DNA of 24,187 nt from an uncultured bacterium (GCA_937895685.1 CALBMC010000093.1:1-24187), one strand, 5' to 3'; shown: positions 1 through 7,837, counted from the stretch's first letter. A program made the numbers and translations. The notes: a model not told the origin generated them from the letters alone.

Positions 1-4
1 CAAT

Positions 5-1714
5 TTAACGGTCTGGTGGAATATCATAATAACTAACCATAAACTTCACAATATCAAAAAATTCAGATGAAAGTGACTCTATCGCATACCGAGCATTCGG
101 ATTCGGTGCTTCGGCGTAAAAAAGCATTATAAATTGAGGATCGTAGGCTGGGAAAAAACCAAAAAGGGTGTGCATGTTTTCTCCTTCAACATAACCCTTT
201 CCATCAGAACGAGCTATCTGAGCTGTTCCAGTTTTAGCAGCGACAGCATAATCCGAAAGAGAGAGGTGATACTTAGCATATCCTTTATCAACAACAGTGA
301 TAAGCATATCTCTAATATCTATAAGAGCCTGATCGCCCAAAACCTTTTCTTCATCTTCTTCTTTTTCTTCAAAAAGCTTTTCTTTTCTTCCGTCTTCATA
401 TTCTATTTCATAACCAACGTGCGGAGTTATCCTGTGTCCTCCATTTGCCAAAACAGACAACGCGCTTATTAAATTTATTGGAGTCATGGCAATACCTTGA
501 CCGAAAGAGGCATTGGCATACTCGAGATTTCTTGGACTTTCTAAGTTTGAAGTTAATGGTTTTACTTCTCCAGGTAAATCGATACCAGTTTTTTCTCTAA
601 GCCCATAATTTGTTAGATAATCTCTCATGCTATCTTTCCCAAGGCGGTTATAAACGAAAACCATTCCTGTGTTCAATGACTGATTCAAAACGTCCTGCAT
701 AGAAACAAGACCTCTTCCCTTTTTATCGAAGTTATTTATTACCTTGTCTTCCACTTGAACAAACCCGCTATCAAAATAAGTTGTTTCAGGAGTCACCACT
801 CCTCGATCAAGAGCTGCCGCCATAATCAGAGGCTTCACAACAGAACCAAACTCATAAACTCTTTCTACGCTTGGGTTAGATAAAACTGAGACACTCTCTA
901 TGTCTTTAAAATTATTTGCATCAAAAGAAGGACTGGTTGCCATAGCAATAATCTCCCCAGTACGAGGATCCATAATTATTCCCCCAACCGTTCTAGCTCC
1001 CCATTTAGTTTTTATATTAGATAGAGCGCCTTCAAGGTGAGACTGAACAGTTGGCTCAAGGGTTGTTACAAGATCTCCCGTATCATCATCGTTATCTCCC
1101 GAAAGGCCGGAAAAGAGTTCTGCGAAAATATTTACAGCAACCTTTTCTTTTTTACCCCGAAGAGTATCTTCATAACTTCGCTCAATTCCATATCTTCCAC
1201 CCAAATCGTCTCCCTTGAACGCCACAATTCCAAGGACTTGAGAAGCCAGAGTGCTTCCCGGATAAAATCTCCAAGATTCAGAAGTTGTTATTATCCCTTT
1301 TTCTTCAAAAGCCTTTATTTTATTAACCTCTTCCAAAGTTAATCTATTTTCTATCTCTTCATAAGGGTCTCCTTTCTTGTTAGCTTTTTCTAAAAATTCC
1401 TCTTTTTCCATTTCAATGAATGGATCTAACTTTGAATAAAGACTTTCTGGATCTAAGATTAAATCTGGCTTTAAAGCAAGAATATATCCTGTTTTCATAA
1501 CTGCTCCACCAACTAAGTTTCCTTCTTTTTCTTTGAAGTAAATAGAACCTCTGTCTATATTAGATATTTTACTAGAATAAGAAATCTCTCCTTTGTCTTG
1601 ATAGTAAGATGAATTTATTACCTGAATTTGAAAAAGCCTTGCAACAACAGCAAAGGCAATAAAAGAAACTATTATTCCAACAATTTTTATTCTTTTAGAA
1701 AAATTAGAAACCAT
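5..1714 (-). CDS. ftsI: FtsI-type peptidoglycan D,D-transpeptidase (penicillin-binding protein, class B)
   Basis: Septal-type class B penicillin-binding protein that would cross-link peptidoglycan stems outside the cytoplasmic membrane. One N-terminal membrane segment (about residues 9-28) is followed by a pedestal domain and a transpeptidase domain. All three active-site motifs are visible: SVVK with the nucleophile at about S291, SLN at about 346-348, and KTGT at about K494. The length of 569 aa is normal for the family and no PASTA domains are seen. An in-frame TTG at 1732 would add six residues, but I prefer the ATG at 1714. It overlaps the end of the FtsL-like gene by 11 nt. The position as last gene of mraZ-rsmH-ftsL supports FtsI over PBP2, and a second, PBP2-like paralogue lies at 5875-7566. 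Confidence 0.93.
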   Translation of the reverse strand: MVSNFSKRIKIVGIIVSFIAFAVVARLFQIQVINSSYYQDKGEISYSSKISNIDRGSIYFKEKEGNLVGGAVMKTGYILALKPDLILDPESLYSKLDPFIEMEKEEFLEKANKKGDPYEEIENRLTLEEVNKIKAFEEKGIITTSESWRFYPGSTLASQVLGIVAFKGDDLGGRYGIERSYEDTLRGKKEKVAVNIFAELFSGLSGDNDDDTGDLVTTLEPTVQSHLEGALSNIKTKWGARTVGGIIMDPRTGEIIAMATSPSFDANNFKDIESVSVLSNPSVERVYEFGSVVKPLIMAAALDRGVVTPETTYFDSGFVQVEDKVINNFDKKGRGLVSMQDVLNQSLNTGMVFVYNRLGKDSMRDYLTNYGLREKTGIDLPGEVKPLTSNLESPRNLEYANASFGQGIAMTPINLISALSVLANGGHRITPHVGYEIEYEDGRKEKLFEEKEEDEEKVLGDQALIDIRDMLITVVDKGYAKYHLSLSDYAVAAKTGTAQIARSDGKGYVEGENMHTLFGFFPAYDPQFIMLFYAEAPNPNARYAIESLSSEFFDIVKFMVSYYDIPPDR

Positions 1715-2033
1715 TGCTATCTCTGAAAGCAAATGAAGAATTTATAGAAACAAACTGTGGGTTAGAAACAACTCTAAAACCTAAGCTTTCAGCTAAATCT
1801 TGATTGATATTTTTTTCTTTATTCAAATATTCAATCTCTAATTCAGAAATTTCGGAAACCAATTCTTTTGATTTCTTTTCATCAATTGAAACATTAACCG
1901 CCAAAACTGTAACTGAACCAACAATAAACACATAGATAAAGAACAATGAAATTGCACCAAAGAACACCGCTTTAGTAGTCATTAAAGCTGTCTTCTCAAG
2001 GGCCTGTTCAATTTTTCTTTTTACTCTAGTCAT
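1704..2033 (-). CDS. ftsL: FtsL-like small bitopic division protein
   Basis: A 109-aa protein with a basic cytoplasmic N-terminus, one membrane segment at about residues 21-46, and an outside region whose first part (IDEKKSKELVSEISELEIEY) has the heptad look of a coiled coil. FtsL/DivIC proteins have this shape and very little sequence conservation, so the call rests on topology and on its place between rsmH and ftsI. Its role would be to recruit and activate the septal synthase together with partners. It overlaps rsmH by 8 nt and ftsI by 11 nt, suggesting translational coupling. No Shine-Dalgarno sequence is visible before the ATG. Confidence 0.7.
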   Translation of the reverse strand: MTRVKRKIEQALEKTALMTTKAVFFGAISLFFIYVFIVGSVTVLAVNVSIDEKKSKELVSEISELEIEYLNKEKNINQDLAESLGFRVVSNPQFVSINSSFAFRDSNGF

Positions 2034-2901
2034 TTTTTTGTATGATTCTTAGTTTTGCGCTTCGGGCACGTGGGTTATCTTGTAATTCTTCTTCTGCCGA
2101 GATAATCGGCTTCTTGGTTATAAGTTTAAAACTTCCTTCTTTCGATTCGTCTCTAAAAATGTTTTTTACTATTCTGTCTTCCAAACTATGGAAAGATATT
2201 GCACAAATTCTTCCCCCTTCTTTAAGAACTAACAGTCCACCTTTTAGTCCTTTTTCAATACTTTGGAGTTCTTCATTTATAAAAATTCTAATTCCTTGGA
2301 AAGTCTTTGTTGCTGGATCAATTTTTCTACCAAAAAACTTTGGAACAGCATCAGCGATTATTCTTGCTAATTCTCCAGATGTTTTTATGGGCTCAATCTT
2401 TCTACTTTCAACAATCGCTCTCGCAATTCTTCTTGAATATTGTTCTTCACCATATTCTCGAATTATTCTTTCTAACTCTTGTTCTTTGAAAGTATTAACA
2501 ACGTTATAAGCAGTATCGATCGAATCATCTCCCATTGTCATAAGTAACGGCTCTTCTCCTTTAAAAGAAAACCCGCGACCAGATTCTAAGAGTTGGTAAG
2601 TACTTAGACCGAAATCATAAATTATTCCATTTGGTCTCTCGTCCTCTCCTAAATGATTCTCAATTTCACTAAAGTTACTATTGATTATCTTTACTCTATC
2701 CAAAAATTTAGACAAATTAGCTTTTGCTCTCTCTATTGCGTCAGGGTCGCGGTCGAAAGCGATGACTTTAACATTTGGAAATCTTTTTAGTATTTCCTCT
2801 GTATGTCCCCCATCTCCTAGAGTTGCATCAACTATCAAGTCTCCATCTTTTATTTGGAGTCCTTCGATTGTCTCGTTTAAAAGAACGCTTATGTGTCTCA
2901 T
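2026..2901 (-). CDS. rsmH: 16S rRNA (cytosine(1402)-N4)-methyltransferase RsmH (MraW)
   Basis: SAM-dependent methyltransferase that N4-methylates C1402 in the decoding centre of 16S rRNA. The 291 aa match the usual length. Visible features are the family N-terminus (RHISVLLNETIEGL), the SAM-binding loop DATLGDGGHT at residues 25-34, the acidic strand end FDRDPDA, the catalytic-region motif YDFGLSTYQL (usually DLGVSSxQL), RGFSFKGEEPL, and the C-terminal ISFHSLEDRIVK. It stands 9 nt after mraZ and overlaps the FtsL-like gene, the standard dcw order. The codon after the last residue is TAG. Identification is secure. Confidence 0.97.
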   Translation of the reverse strand: MRHISVLLNETIEGLQIKDGDLIVDATLGDGGHTEEILKRFPNVKVIAFDRDPDAIERAKANLSKFLDRVKIINSNFSEIENHLGEDERPNGIIYDFGLSTYQLLESGRGFSFKGEEPLLMTMGDDSIDTAYNVVNTFKEQELERIIREYGEEQYSRRIARAIVESRKIEPIKTSGELARIIADAVPKFFGRKIDPATKTFQGIRIFINEELQSIEKGLKGGLLVLKEGGRICAISFHSLEDRIVKNIFRDESKEGSFKLITKKPIISAEEELQDNPRARSAKLRIIQKND

Positions 2902-2910
2902 ATAGATGGT

Positions 2911-3345
2911 CTAGAGAATGCCGACTTGTCCTAGCTTCTCAGCTAGTTGATCGGCCTCCAACTCGACCACTTGTTTGTACTCATGCCAGGTTTTCTCATT
3001 CCAAATTTCAACTCTACTGTCTACTCCAATTAGAGCAACCTTAGATTTCAAATTTGCGCGTTTCGCGAGAAATTCTGGTATCAATACCCTTCCTTGAGCG
3101 TCGACATCCACTTCGACAGCTCCACCGAAAATGAAGCGGTTAAAACTTCTATTGTCTGATTGAAGAAAAGATCCTTCGGAAAGGCGTTGTGCAATCTTTT
3201 TCCATTCATTCAATGTGAGCATGAAAATTGAGCGATCTAACCCAGGTGCAAGAACCACCGTCTTTCCAAGATCTTTTCGAAACTTGGCTGGCAGCGCGAC
3301 GCGATTCTTGTCATCAATTGTGTGTATAAATTCTCCTATTAACAT
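2911..3345 (-). CDS. mraZ: Transcriptional regulator MraZ
   Basis: First gene of the dcw cluster. The 144-aa protein has two SpoVT/AbrB-like DNA-binding halves. The first includes GEFIHTIDDKNRVALPAKFR near the N-terminus and the second includes VEVDVDAQGRVLIPEFLAKR at about residues 75-95; both carry the DxxGR/DxKNR-type and LP/IP signatures of the family. MraZ normally forms a ring-shaped oligomer that binds repeated TGGG boxes in its own promoter and controls the dcw operon. Such repeats are present directly upstream here. Only about 18 nt separate the predicted transcription start from the ATG, with no clear ribosome binding site. Confidence 0.97.
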   Translation of the reverse strand: MLIGEFIHTIDDKNRVALPAKFRKDLGKTVVLAPGLDRSIFMLTLNEWKKIAQRLSEGSFLQSDNRSFNRFIFGGAVEVDVDAQGRVLIPEFLAKRANLKSKVALIGVDSRVEIWNEKTWHEYKQVVELEADQLAEKLGQVGIL

Positions 3346-3390
3346 ACCACTTTATCCCACTTCTATATTATTATACCCCACTCTACCCCA
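3346..3390 (-). promoter_or_regulatory. Putative MraZ-binding boxes (TGGG repeats)
   Basis: On the minus strand four TGG-type boxes are seen: TGGGG (3390-3386), TGGGG (3380-3376), TGGGA (3359-3355) and TGGT (3349-3346). They are spaced 10, 21 and 10 nt, close to whole helical turns. MraZ is known to bind TGGG-type repeats with about 10-bp period upstream of mraZ, so this is a likely autoregulatory operator. The first two boxes lie between the -35 and -10 elements. Confidence 0.7.
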
Positions 3391-3398
3391 CATGTCTC
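3370..3398 (-). promoter_or_regulatory. Promoter of mraZ / dcw operon
   Basis: A perfect TATAAT (3375-3370, minus strand) is preceded at 17 nt by GAGACA (3398-3393, four of six matches to TTGACA). The spacer holds two TGGGG boxes, so bound MraZ would block RNA polymerase. Confidence 0.7.
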
Positions 3399-3434
3399 CA
3401 AATTCCTATGTGGATAACTGAAACAGATACTTAT

Positions 3435-3465
3435 TTGACTCTAAGTGAAATTGTTGTAATATAAA
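3435..3465 (+). promoter_or_regulatory. Promoter of the 73-aa plus-strand gene
   Basis: TTGACT at 3435-3440 is followed by overlapping -10 candidates TAATAT (3457-3462, spacer 16) and TATAAA (3460-3465, spacer 19). The ATG is at 3480, so the leader would be only about 5-12 nt. It diverges from the mraZ promoter with about 35 nt between the two -35 elements. Confidence 0.5.
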
Positions 3466-3479
3466 CAAAACTGTTATTT

Positions 3480-3701
3480 ATGAACAATACTGACAAAATT
3501 ATTTACTTAAAAAGAACAGAAGACATGCGAACCGGTAAGGGAAAAAGCTGGTTAGCGATAAAGAAAGAAGCTGGGTATGATTTAATCTTGGTCACCAAGA
3601 AAAAATTCATTTCCTTGGCAAAGGATGTATTCCACTACGAACACATAAAAGAAATTGCTGGAAATAATATAACTAGCATTTACACTGCGTCAGCAGAATA
3701 A
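3480..3701 (+). CDS. Hypothetical 73-aa protein
   Basis: Small basic protein of no family I recognise. It is Lys-rich, has no membrane segment or signal peptide, and contains a short K-T-K-K-K cluster mid-protein. Support for it being real comes from a promoter-like sequence just upstream and from a strong terminator 14 nt after the stop, which bracket it as its own transcription unit. It diverges from mraZ and faces lysS. The ATG start has no visible ribosome binding site, like most genes in this window. Confidence 0.65.
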   Translation: MNNTDKIIYLKRTEDMRTGKGKSWLAIKKEAGYDLILVTKKKFISLAKDVFHYEHIKEIAGNNITSIYTASAE

Positions 3702-3714
3702 AGAAATAAAAAAA

Positions 3715-3745
3715 GCCCCGGAATATATCCGGGGATTTTGTTTTC
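3715..3745 (+). terminator. Rho-independent terminator, probably bidirectional
   Basis: CCCCGGA (3716-3722), a five-base loop, then TCCGGGG (3728-3734) form a 7-bp stem. ATTTTGTTTT follows on the plus strand, and on the minus strand the same stem is followed by CTTTTTTTATTT. It would end the 73-aa gene on one side and the lysS transcript on the other. Confidence 0.88.
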
Positions 3746-3779
3746 TCCAGAAACTCCAACTCTCTTATAAACCTCCCAG

Positions 3780-3866
3780 CTTTGCTTTTCTAAAGACTAG
3801 CGAGGCTGACGAGCCGAACTCGAGGAATTTTCTAACAAGAAAATATCCGTACTTTAGAAAGGCGAA
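3780..3866. repeat. Large imperfect inverted repeat with internal hairpins
   Basis: Arms CTTTGCTTTTCTAAAG (about 3782-3797) and CTTTAGAAAGGCGAAG (about 3851-3866) are complementary at 14 of 16 positions, the two exceptions allowing G-U pairs in one orientation. Between them are GGCT-GACG-AGCC and ATTTTCT-AACA-AGAAAAT hairpins. The whole could fold as a branched RNA in the convergent gap between the terminator and the lysS stop. No coding frame is seen. Confidence 0.5.
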
Positions 3867-3881
3867 GTTAAAAAATACTTT

Positions 3882-4556
3882 TTATTCTTCTTTTTTAGGC
3901 TTCATCAACGGGAAAAGAGTAACTTCTCGGAGTGGTCTATTTTCAAAAAAGGCAAAAAGTCTTTCTCCAAATCCAAATCCACAAGTAGGTGGCATTCCGT
4001 GTTCTAGCATTTCTACGAATTCCCATTCTGGCATCATTGCTTCATTATCTCCTCTTTCTATTAGTTCTTGTTGAAGATTAAATCTTTCTCGCTGATCAAT
4101 TGGATCATTAAGCTCTGAAAAACCATTTCCAACTTCACTTCCTGCAATAAGCACTTGGAATCTTTCAGTTAATTCTGGATTATCAGTTCTTGATTTTGCG
4201 AGCGGTGAGACAAGCTTCGGGTGTCCAACCAAAAAAGCAGGGCCAGAAATTTTCTTTCGGCAATATTTCCAAAGAGTATCCATAAGACGCTCTCTGTTTT
4301 CTCCTTCATATTTAACATCCAGTTCATCGAGCTTCGCTTTCATTTCTTCCATGCTCGCAGACAAAACATCAATTCCAGTTTCGTTTTTTATTGCATCAAC
4401 ATACTCTATCTTTTTCCATTCATCCGCCAAATCAAACTTGTGACCACGAGTTTCAAATTCTGTTTTTCCATAAACAGACATTGCTATAGTCTTGTATAAG
4501 TTTTCTACAATTTTCATTCCATCGTTATAGTCCGCAAAACTCCAGTAGAATTCCAT
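3882..4556 (-). CDS. lysS: Lysine--tRNA ligase, C-terminal part (separated by a frameshift)
   Basis: C-terminal part of class II lysyl-tRNA synthetase. It begins with motif-2 residues MEFYWSFADYNDGM and ends with motif 3, GFGFGERLFAFF, followed by the family ending REVTLFPLMKP. In this frame the coding sequence continues upstream of the ATG to about 4608 and reads AYRNEGSSPEHLQEFTN, exactly the motif-2 loop that should follow FEIGR in the upstream fragment. The ATG at 4556 is therefore probably an internal methionine and not a real start. Joined to 4594-5346 the product would be about 487 aa, normal for LysRS. It is probably one gene interrupted in the assembly or by a one-base insertion. Confidence 0.88.
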   Translation of the reverse strand: MEFYWSFADYNDGMKIVENLYKTIAMSVYGKTEFETRGHKFDLADEWKKIEYVDAIKNETGIDVLSASMEEMKAKLDELDVKYEGENRERLMDTLWKYCRKKISGPAFLVGHPKLVSPLAKSRTDNPELTERFQVLIAGSEVGNGFSELNDPIDQRERFNLQQELIERGDNEAMMPEWEFVEMLEHGMPPTCGFGFGERLFAFFENRPLREVTLFPLMKPKKEE

Positions 4557-4593
4557 ATTAGTAAACTCCTGAAGATGCTCAGGGCTTGATCCT

Positions 4594-5346
4594 TCATTTC
4601 GATAAGCCCCTACCTATTTCAAAGGTCTTTGGATAACCAGCCGCCATTAAACGCTTCTGCCAAAGTTCTCCAATAGAAATACGAAGATAAACATCAATAT
4701 CAAAATCATTGTGATGAGTCTTGAAAGGATTAGCTTCTGCTCCTCCAGTTGTAACTTCAAGGGTAGGAGTTTCAACTTCAATAAATCCATTTTCTTTCAT
4801 AAAGCCTCTTGTAGCTTCCCAAAACTTTGCTTTTCGATAAAAAATTTCTCTATCTTCATCACTGAAAATAAGATCAAGATATCTTTTTCTTAATTTTTCA
4901 TCTGGATCTGTAATTCCGTGCCACTTATCAGGAAGTGGCAAGATGCTTTTTGAAGCCATCATCCAGTCTTTAACAAGAATACTTTGTTCTCCCCTGTCTG
5001 TGGTGAAAAATGTTCCAGTCACAGAAATAAAGTCTCCGATGTCTACGGTATTAAAAAATAGATCAAACTTTTCTTCTCCAATTTCATCTTTTTTAAGAAC
5101 AGCTTGGAGCTTTGCTGTTCCATCAAAAATTGGGATAAACAAGATTGCTCCTTGGCCACGAATTGCCATTGCTCTACCAGCCACTGATTTAGATTCTCCG
5201 TCCTTAGACAAGTTATCAAAATCATTCTTCGCTTCAATCAAAGAAAAGTCTCTAGGAACTCTAGCAGGAAAAGCCGACATTCCGGCTTGTTCTAGTAATT
5301 TTATTTTATTTTTTCTTATTTCTTTTAGTTCGTTTTCGGCGCTCAT
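4594..5346 (-). CDS. lysS: Lysine--tRNA ligase, N-terminal part (separated by a frameshift)
   Basis: N-terminal part of lysyl-tRNA synthetase, which charges tRNA-Lys. It contains the OB-fold anticodon-binding domain (about residues 50-145, with VAGRAMAIRGQGAILF), the class II motif 1 region (KRYLDLIFSDEDREIFYRKA, then GFIEVETPTLEVTTGGAEANPF) and the start of motif 2 (YPKTFEIGR). After FEIGR the frame runs into GLSK and a stop. Removing one G from the GGGG run at 4607-4610 restores AYRNEG and the rest of the enzyme. It has its own promoter-like sequence and lies 41 nt after greA. Confidence 0.9.
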   Translation of the reverse strand: MSAENELKEIRKNKIKLLEQAGMSAFPARVPRDFSLIEAKNDFDNLSKDGESKSVAGRAMAIRGQGAILFIPIFDGTAKLQAVLKKDEIGEEKFDLFFNTVDIGDFISVTGTFFTTDRGEQSILVKDWMMASKSILPLPDKWHGITDPDEKLRKRYLDLIFSDEDREIFYRKAKFWEATRGFMKENGFIEVETPTLEVTTGGAEANPFKTHHNDFDIDVYLRISIGELWQKRLMAAGYPKTFEIGRGLSK

Positions 5347-5354
5347 ATAATTAT

Positions 5355-5382
5355 ATTATGCCCGAAATATTCAATACTTCAA
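5355..5382 (-). promoter_or_regulatory. Putative lysS promoter
   Basis: Minus-strand TTGAAG (5382-5377), a 16-nt spacer and CATAAT (5360-5355). The lysS ATG is only 8 nt after the -10, so the mRNA would be leaderless or nearly so. Confidence 0.45.
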
Positions 5383-5387
5383 AGCAA

Positions 5388-5855
5388 TTACAGGATATCA
5401 ACAATTTTGTATTCAACTTCTCCTTTTGGAGTTTTTATCTTGAACACATCTCCTTTCTTTTTATTTAATAGATTCATTCCAAGTGGTGAGTGGTAAGAAA
5501 GCTTTCCTTCTTCCATGCTTGCATCTTCTGCTCCAACAATCATATATTCGTTTTTTTCTTTAGATCCAGCCTTTTGAACGACAACATGACCTCCAACAGA
5601 AACAGTATCTTTTGATTTATTAGTTGAAGATATTATTTTTGAACCCTTCAATATTTCTTCAATCTTTCTAATTCTATCTTCGAGCTTTGCCTGATCGTCT
5701 CTTGCTTGATGATATTCTGCGTTTTCTGATAAATCTCCCAAGTCTTTGGCAAATTTAAGAGCCGCCAAAATTTCTTGGCGCTTTGTAGTCTTAAGAGTTT
5801 CGAGTTCCTCTTCTAATTCTTTCTTTCTTTCTATTGATATAAATTCTTCACTCAT
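5388..5855 (-). CDS. greA: Transcription elongation factor GreA
   Basis: Binds backtracked RNA polymerase through its secondary channel and stimulates cleavage of the extruded RNA. The 155 aa match the family. An N-terminal coiled-coil hairpin (about 8-75) carries the tip signature GDLSENAEYHQAR with acidic D41 and E44, the residues that position magnesium in known GreA. The C-terminal FKBP-like domain (about 80-155) ends with the usual LGMNLLNKKKGDVFKIKTPKGEVEYKIVDI pattern. It lies 19 nt after the PBP2 gene and before lysS, and seems to have its own promoter inside the end of the PBP2 gene. Confidence 0.97.
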   Translation of the reverse strand: MSEEFISIERKKELEEELETLKTTKRQEILAALKFAKDLGDLSENAEYHQARDDQAKLEDRIRKIEEILKGSKIISSTNKSKDTVSVGGHVVVQKAGSKEKNEYMIVGAEDASMEEGKLSYHSPLGMNLLNKKKGDVFKIKTPKGEVEYKIVDIL

Positions 5856-5868
5856 AAGTTGATGAGGT

Positions 5869-5897
5869 ATTCTACTATTCTACAAGGAGCGAGTCAA
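5869..5897 (-). promoter_or_regulatory. Putative greA promoter
   Basis: Minus-strand TTGACT (5897-5892), a 17-nt spacer and TAGAAT (5874-5869), each five of six consensus matches. It sits mainly inside the 3' end of the PBP2 coding sequence and 13 nt before the greA ATG. Confidence 0.6.
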
Positions 5898-7566
5898 CTT
5901 CTCCGAAGTAATTAGGGGACGACAACCTTAGTTTGTCTAGTGCCTCTCTCATGATAAAAGAAGCGCTTGGAGCCTGGTCTTTTGGTCCTTTTTCCATCAA
6001 AAGGACGAAGGCATATTTAGGGTTTTCGTACGGGAAAAAACCTGTAACCCAAGAGTTAACATGGGTCTTGAGAGCTCCGACCTGAGCTGTTCCTGTTTTA
6101 GCAGCAATATGTAAATCAGATAAATTAAGAGCAATCGCGGTGCCTTCTTCTACTGACATTCTCATTCCCTCTTTAACTGGAATATAATTTTCCTTTTTTA
6201 TTTCAATTTCTTGATACTTAGGTTCTTTCCCTTTAAAAATTGTAGGGGTCACAAGAGTTCCTTCGTTTGCAACCCCAGCAATAGCCCTAACCATTTGTAT
6301 TGGTGTAACTTGAAAACCATATTGTCCAATTGAAGTATGATAAGTGTCTCCAACACGCCAAGGATCTCCAGGGAAAAACTTTGCCTTCCATTCTGGGGTT
6401 GGAACTGTTCCTGATATTTCTCCGGAAATATTAACTCCTGTTTTAGTGCCGAGACCAAATAGTTTTGTATATTTTTCTATACCTCTTATTCCTATTCCTT
6501 TTTGATCTTGGAAACCTCCTCCTATCTCATAAAAATAAACGTTTGAAGAAACAGCCAGAGCCTTTCTCATATCAACATAACCGTGGGCCTTGTTGTCCTT
6601 AAAAATAGAAGATAGTTCCGGGAAATAAGGGTTTGGAATCTCAATTTGACCAGAGCTAAAAATAAACTTATCTGGACTAATAACCCCCTCTTCAAGCGCC
6701 CCTAAGGCCACGTAGGGCTTCACAATTGATCCTGGAGTATAAAGACCTGAAATTGCCTTATTCAAGAATGGGTTTCTTTTGTCGGTCAAATAAGAAGAGA
6801 TGAGAGACCTGTTCTCTCCCTCAGTCATAACCTCAGAATCAAACTCAGGAGCGCTTGTTATAACAATCAATTCCCCTGTATTTATATCCATAACAATACC
6901 GGCTCCACCACTATATATTCCAGACTCAGTATAATTACTAATCGCATTGAAAACAGCGGACTGAAATTCTTTATCAATAGACAAAATAACATTTTCTCCT
7001 CTAGTCGCATCAACCACAATATTTGAGTTTTGTTTATTTCCTAGGGCGTCTTCTTCTATTATCAATCTTCCATTTTTTCCAGAAAGGATACTATTCAAAT
7101 CTTCTTCTATTCCAGCCTTACCTTCAGAATCAAACCTCCAATAATTACCGCTTTTATCTTTTGCTGGATAAGAAACGTATCCTAGAAGTAATCCAAACCC
7201 TCCACCATCAACATATTTTCTTTTCAAGAAATCCGTGTCCCCTTGTTCATTCCAAGCTAATTCTCTATCATAACGATCATATATAACACCTCTTTCTGCA
7301 AAAATTGGTTTTGCATTTATGCTATTACCTTCACTCAACACAGAATAGTATTCACCTTTTTTAATCTGAAGAATTCCAACTTTAACAGTAAAAATAATCC
7401 CAACCAAAACACAGCAAATAGAAAAAAATAAAACTGAACTCAATCCAATTGGTCTCTCTATTTTTCCTTCAAACTGATGTCTATCAAAAAGCGGTATATT
7501 TTTTGAATCCAAAAATATTTCATCAGGATCTATTTCTAAATATATTTTTTTCTTTTTCCAAAACAT
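5875..7566 (-). CDS. mrdA: PBP2 / MrdA-type peptidoglycan transpeptidase (rod-shape PBP)
   Basis: Second class B penicillin-binding protein in the window, 563 aa. One membrane segment lies at about residues 42-66, followed by a pedestal domain with the PBP2-like AERGVIYDRYDRELAWNE signature, then the transpeptidase domain. Active-site motifs are SIVK (S280, K283), SSN (340-342) and KTGT (K490). The R-G-x-I-Y-D-R motif and the upstream small MreD-like gene favour the elongasome enzyme over a divisome one. The start ATG is 4 nt after the end of the upstream gene, and the gene would be co-transcribed with it. An FtsI duplicate is the alternative reading. Confidence 0.88.
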   Translation of the reverse strand: MFWKKKKIYLEIDPDEIFLDSKNIPLFDRHQFEGKIERPIGLSSVLFFSICCVLVGIIFTVKVGILQIKKGEYYSVLSEGNSINAKPIFAERGVIYDRYDRELAWNEQGDTDFLKRKYVDGGGFGLLLGYVSYPAKDKSGNYWRFDSEGKAGIEEDLNSILSGKNGRLIIEEDALGNKQNSNIVVDATRGENVILSIDKEFQSAVFNAISNYTESGIYSGGAGIVMDINTGELIVITSAPEFDSEVMTEGENRSLISSYLTDKRNPFLNKAISGLYTPGSIVKPYVALGALEEGVISPDKFIFSSGQIEIPNPYFPELSSIFKDNKAHGYVDMRKALAVSSNVYFYEIGGGFQDQKGIGIRGIEKYTKLFGLGTKTGVNISGEISGTVPTPEWKAKFFPGDPWRVGDTYHTSIGQYGFQVTPIQMVRAIAGVANEGTLVTPTIFKGKEPKYQEIEIKKENYIPVKEGMRMSVEEGTAIALNLSDLHIAAKTGTAQVGALKTHVNSWVTGFFPYENPKYAFVLLMEKGPKDQAPSASFIMREALDKLRLSSPNYFGEVDSLLVE

Positions 7567-7570
7567 AAAT

Positions 7571-7828
7571 TTATATATTTAAAAACTTCTTCTTTAAAAA
7601 AGAAAGTGAGAATATTAAAACGGCCGCAAAAATTGAAATTGCAGGAAAAAACAAAAATCCTCCTCCTTTGTGAGAAAACCAGAACTCATAAAATAATAAA
7701 ATTACCAAAATTTCATAAGAATTCTTAAAAGATAGAACGTGAACAAAACAGAGAATAAATACAAACCACCAAGGTAAAAAAGCGCTTAGAATTGCGATTA
7801 TTAAAAAGAAAGTCCCTCGGAAAAGCAT
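7571..7828 (-). CDS. Small polytopic membrane protein, possibly MreD-like
   Basis: An 85-aa protein that is almost wholly hydrophobic, with about three membrane segments (roughly 5-30, 38-50 and 56-77) and a basic C-terminal tail (LKKKFLN). The place directly before a PBP2 gene is where mreD usually stands, but mreD proteins are about 150-170 aa with five or six segments, and no mreB or mreC is in view. I treat it as a short MreD-like or unrelated membrane protein. The start codon is enclosed by a CTCGG/CCGAG inverted repeat and lies 9 nt after a TGnTATACT extended -10. Confidence 0.6.
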   Translation of the reverse strand: MLFRGTFFLIIAILSAFLPWWFVFILCFVHVLSFKNSYEILVILLFYEFWFSHKGGGFLFFPAISIFAAVLIFSLSFLKKKFLNI

Positions 7829-7837
7829 ATTACCGAG

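Noticed and set aside
4594..4615. Programmed frameshifting in lysS.
   Set aside because: No supporting pseudoknot or Shine-Dalgarno-like stimulator is evident and aminoacyl-tRNA synthetases are not known for it; an indel in a homopolymer is simpler.
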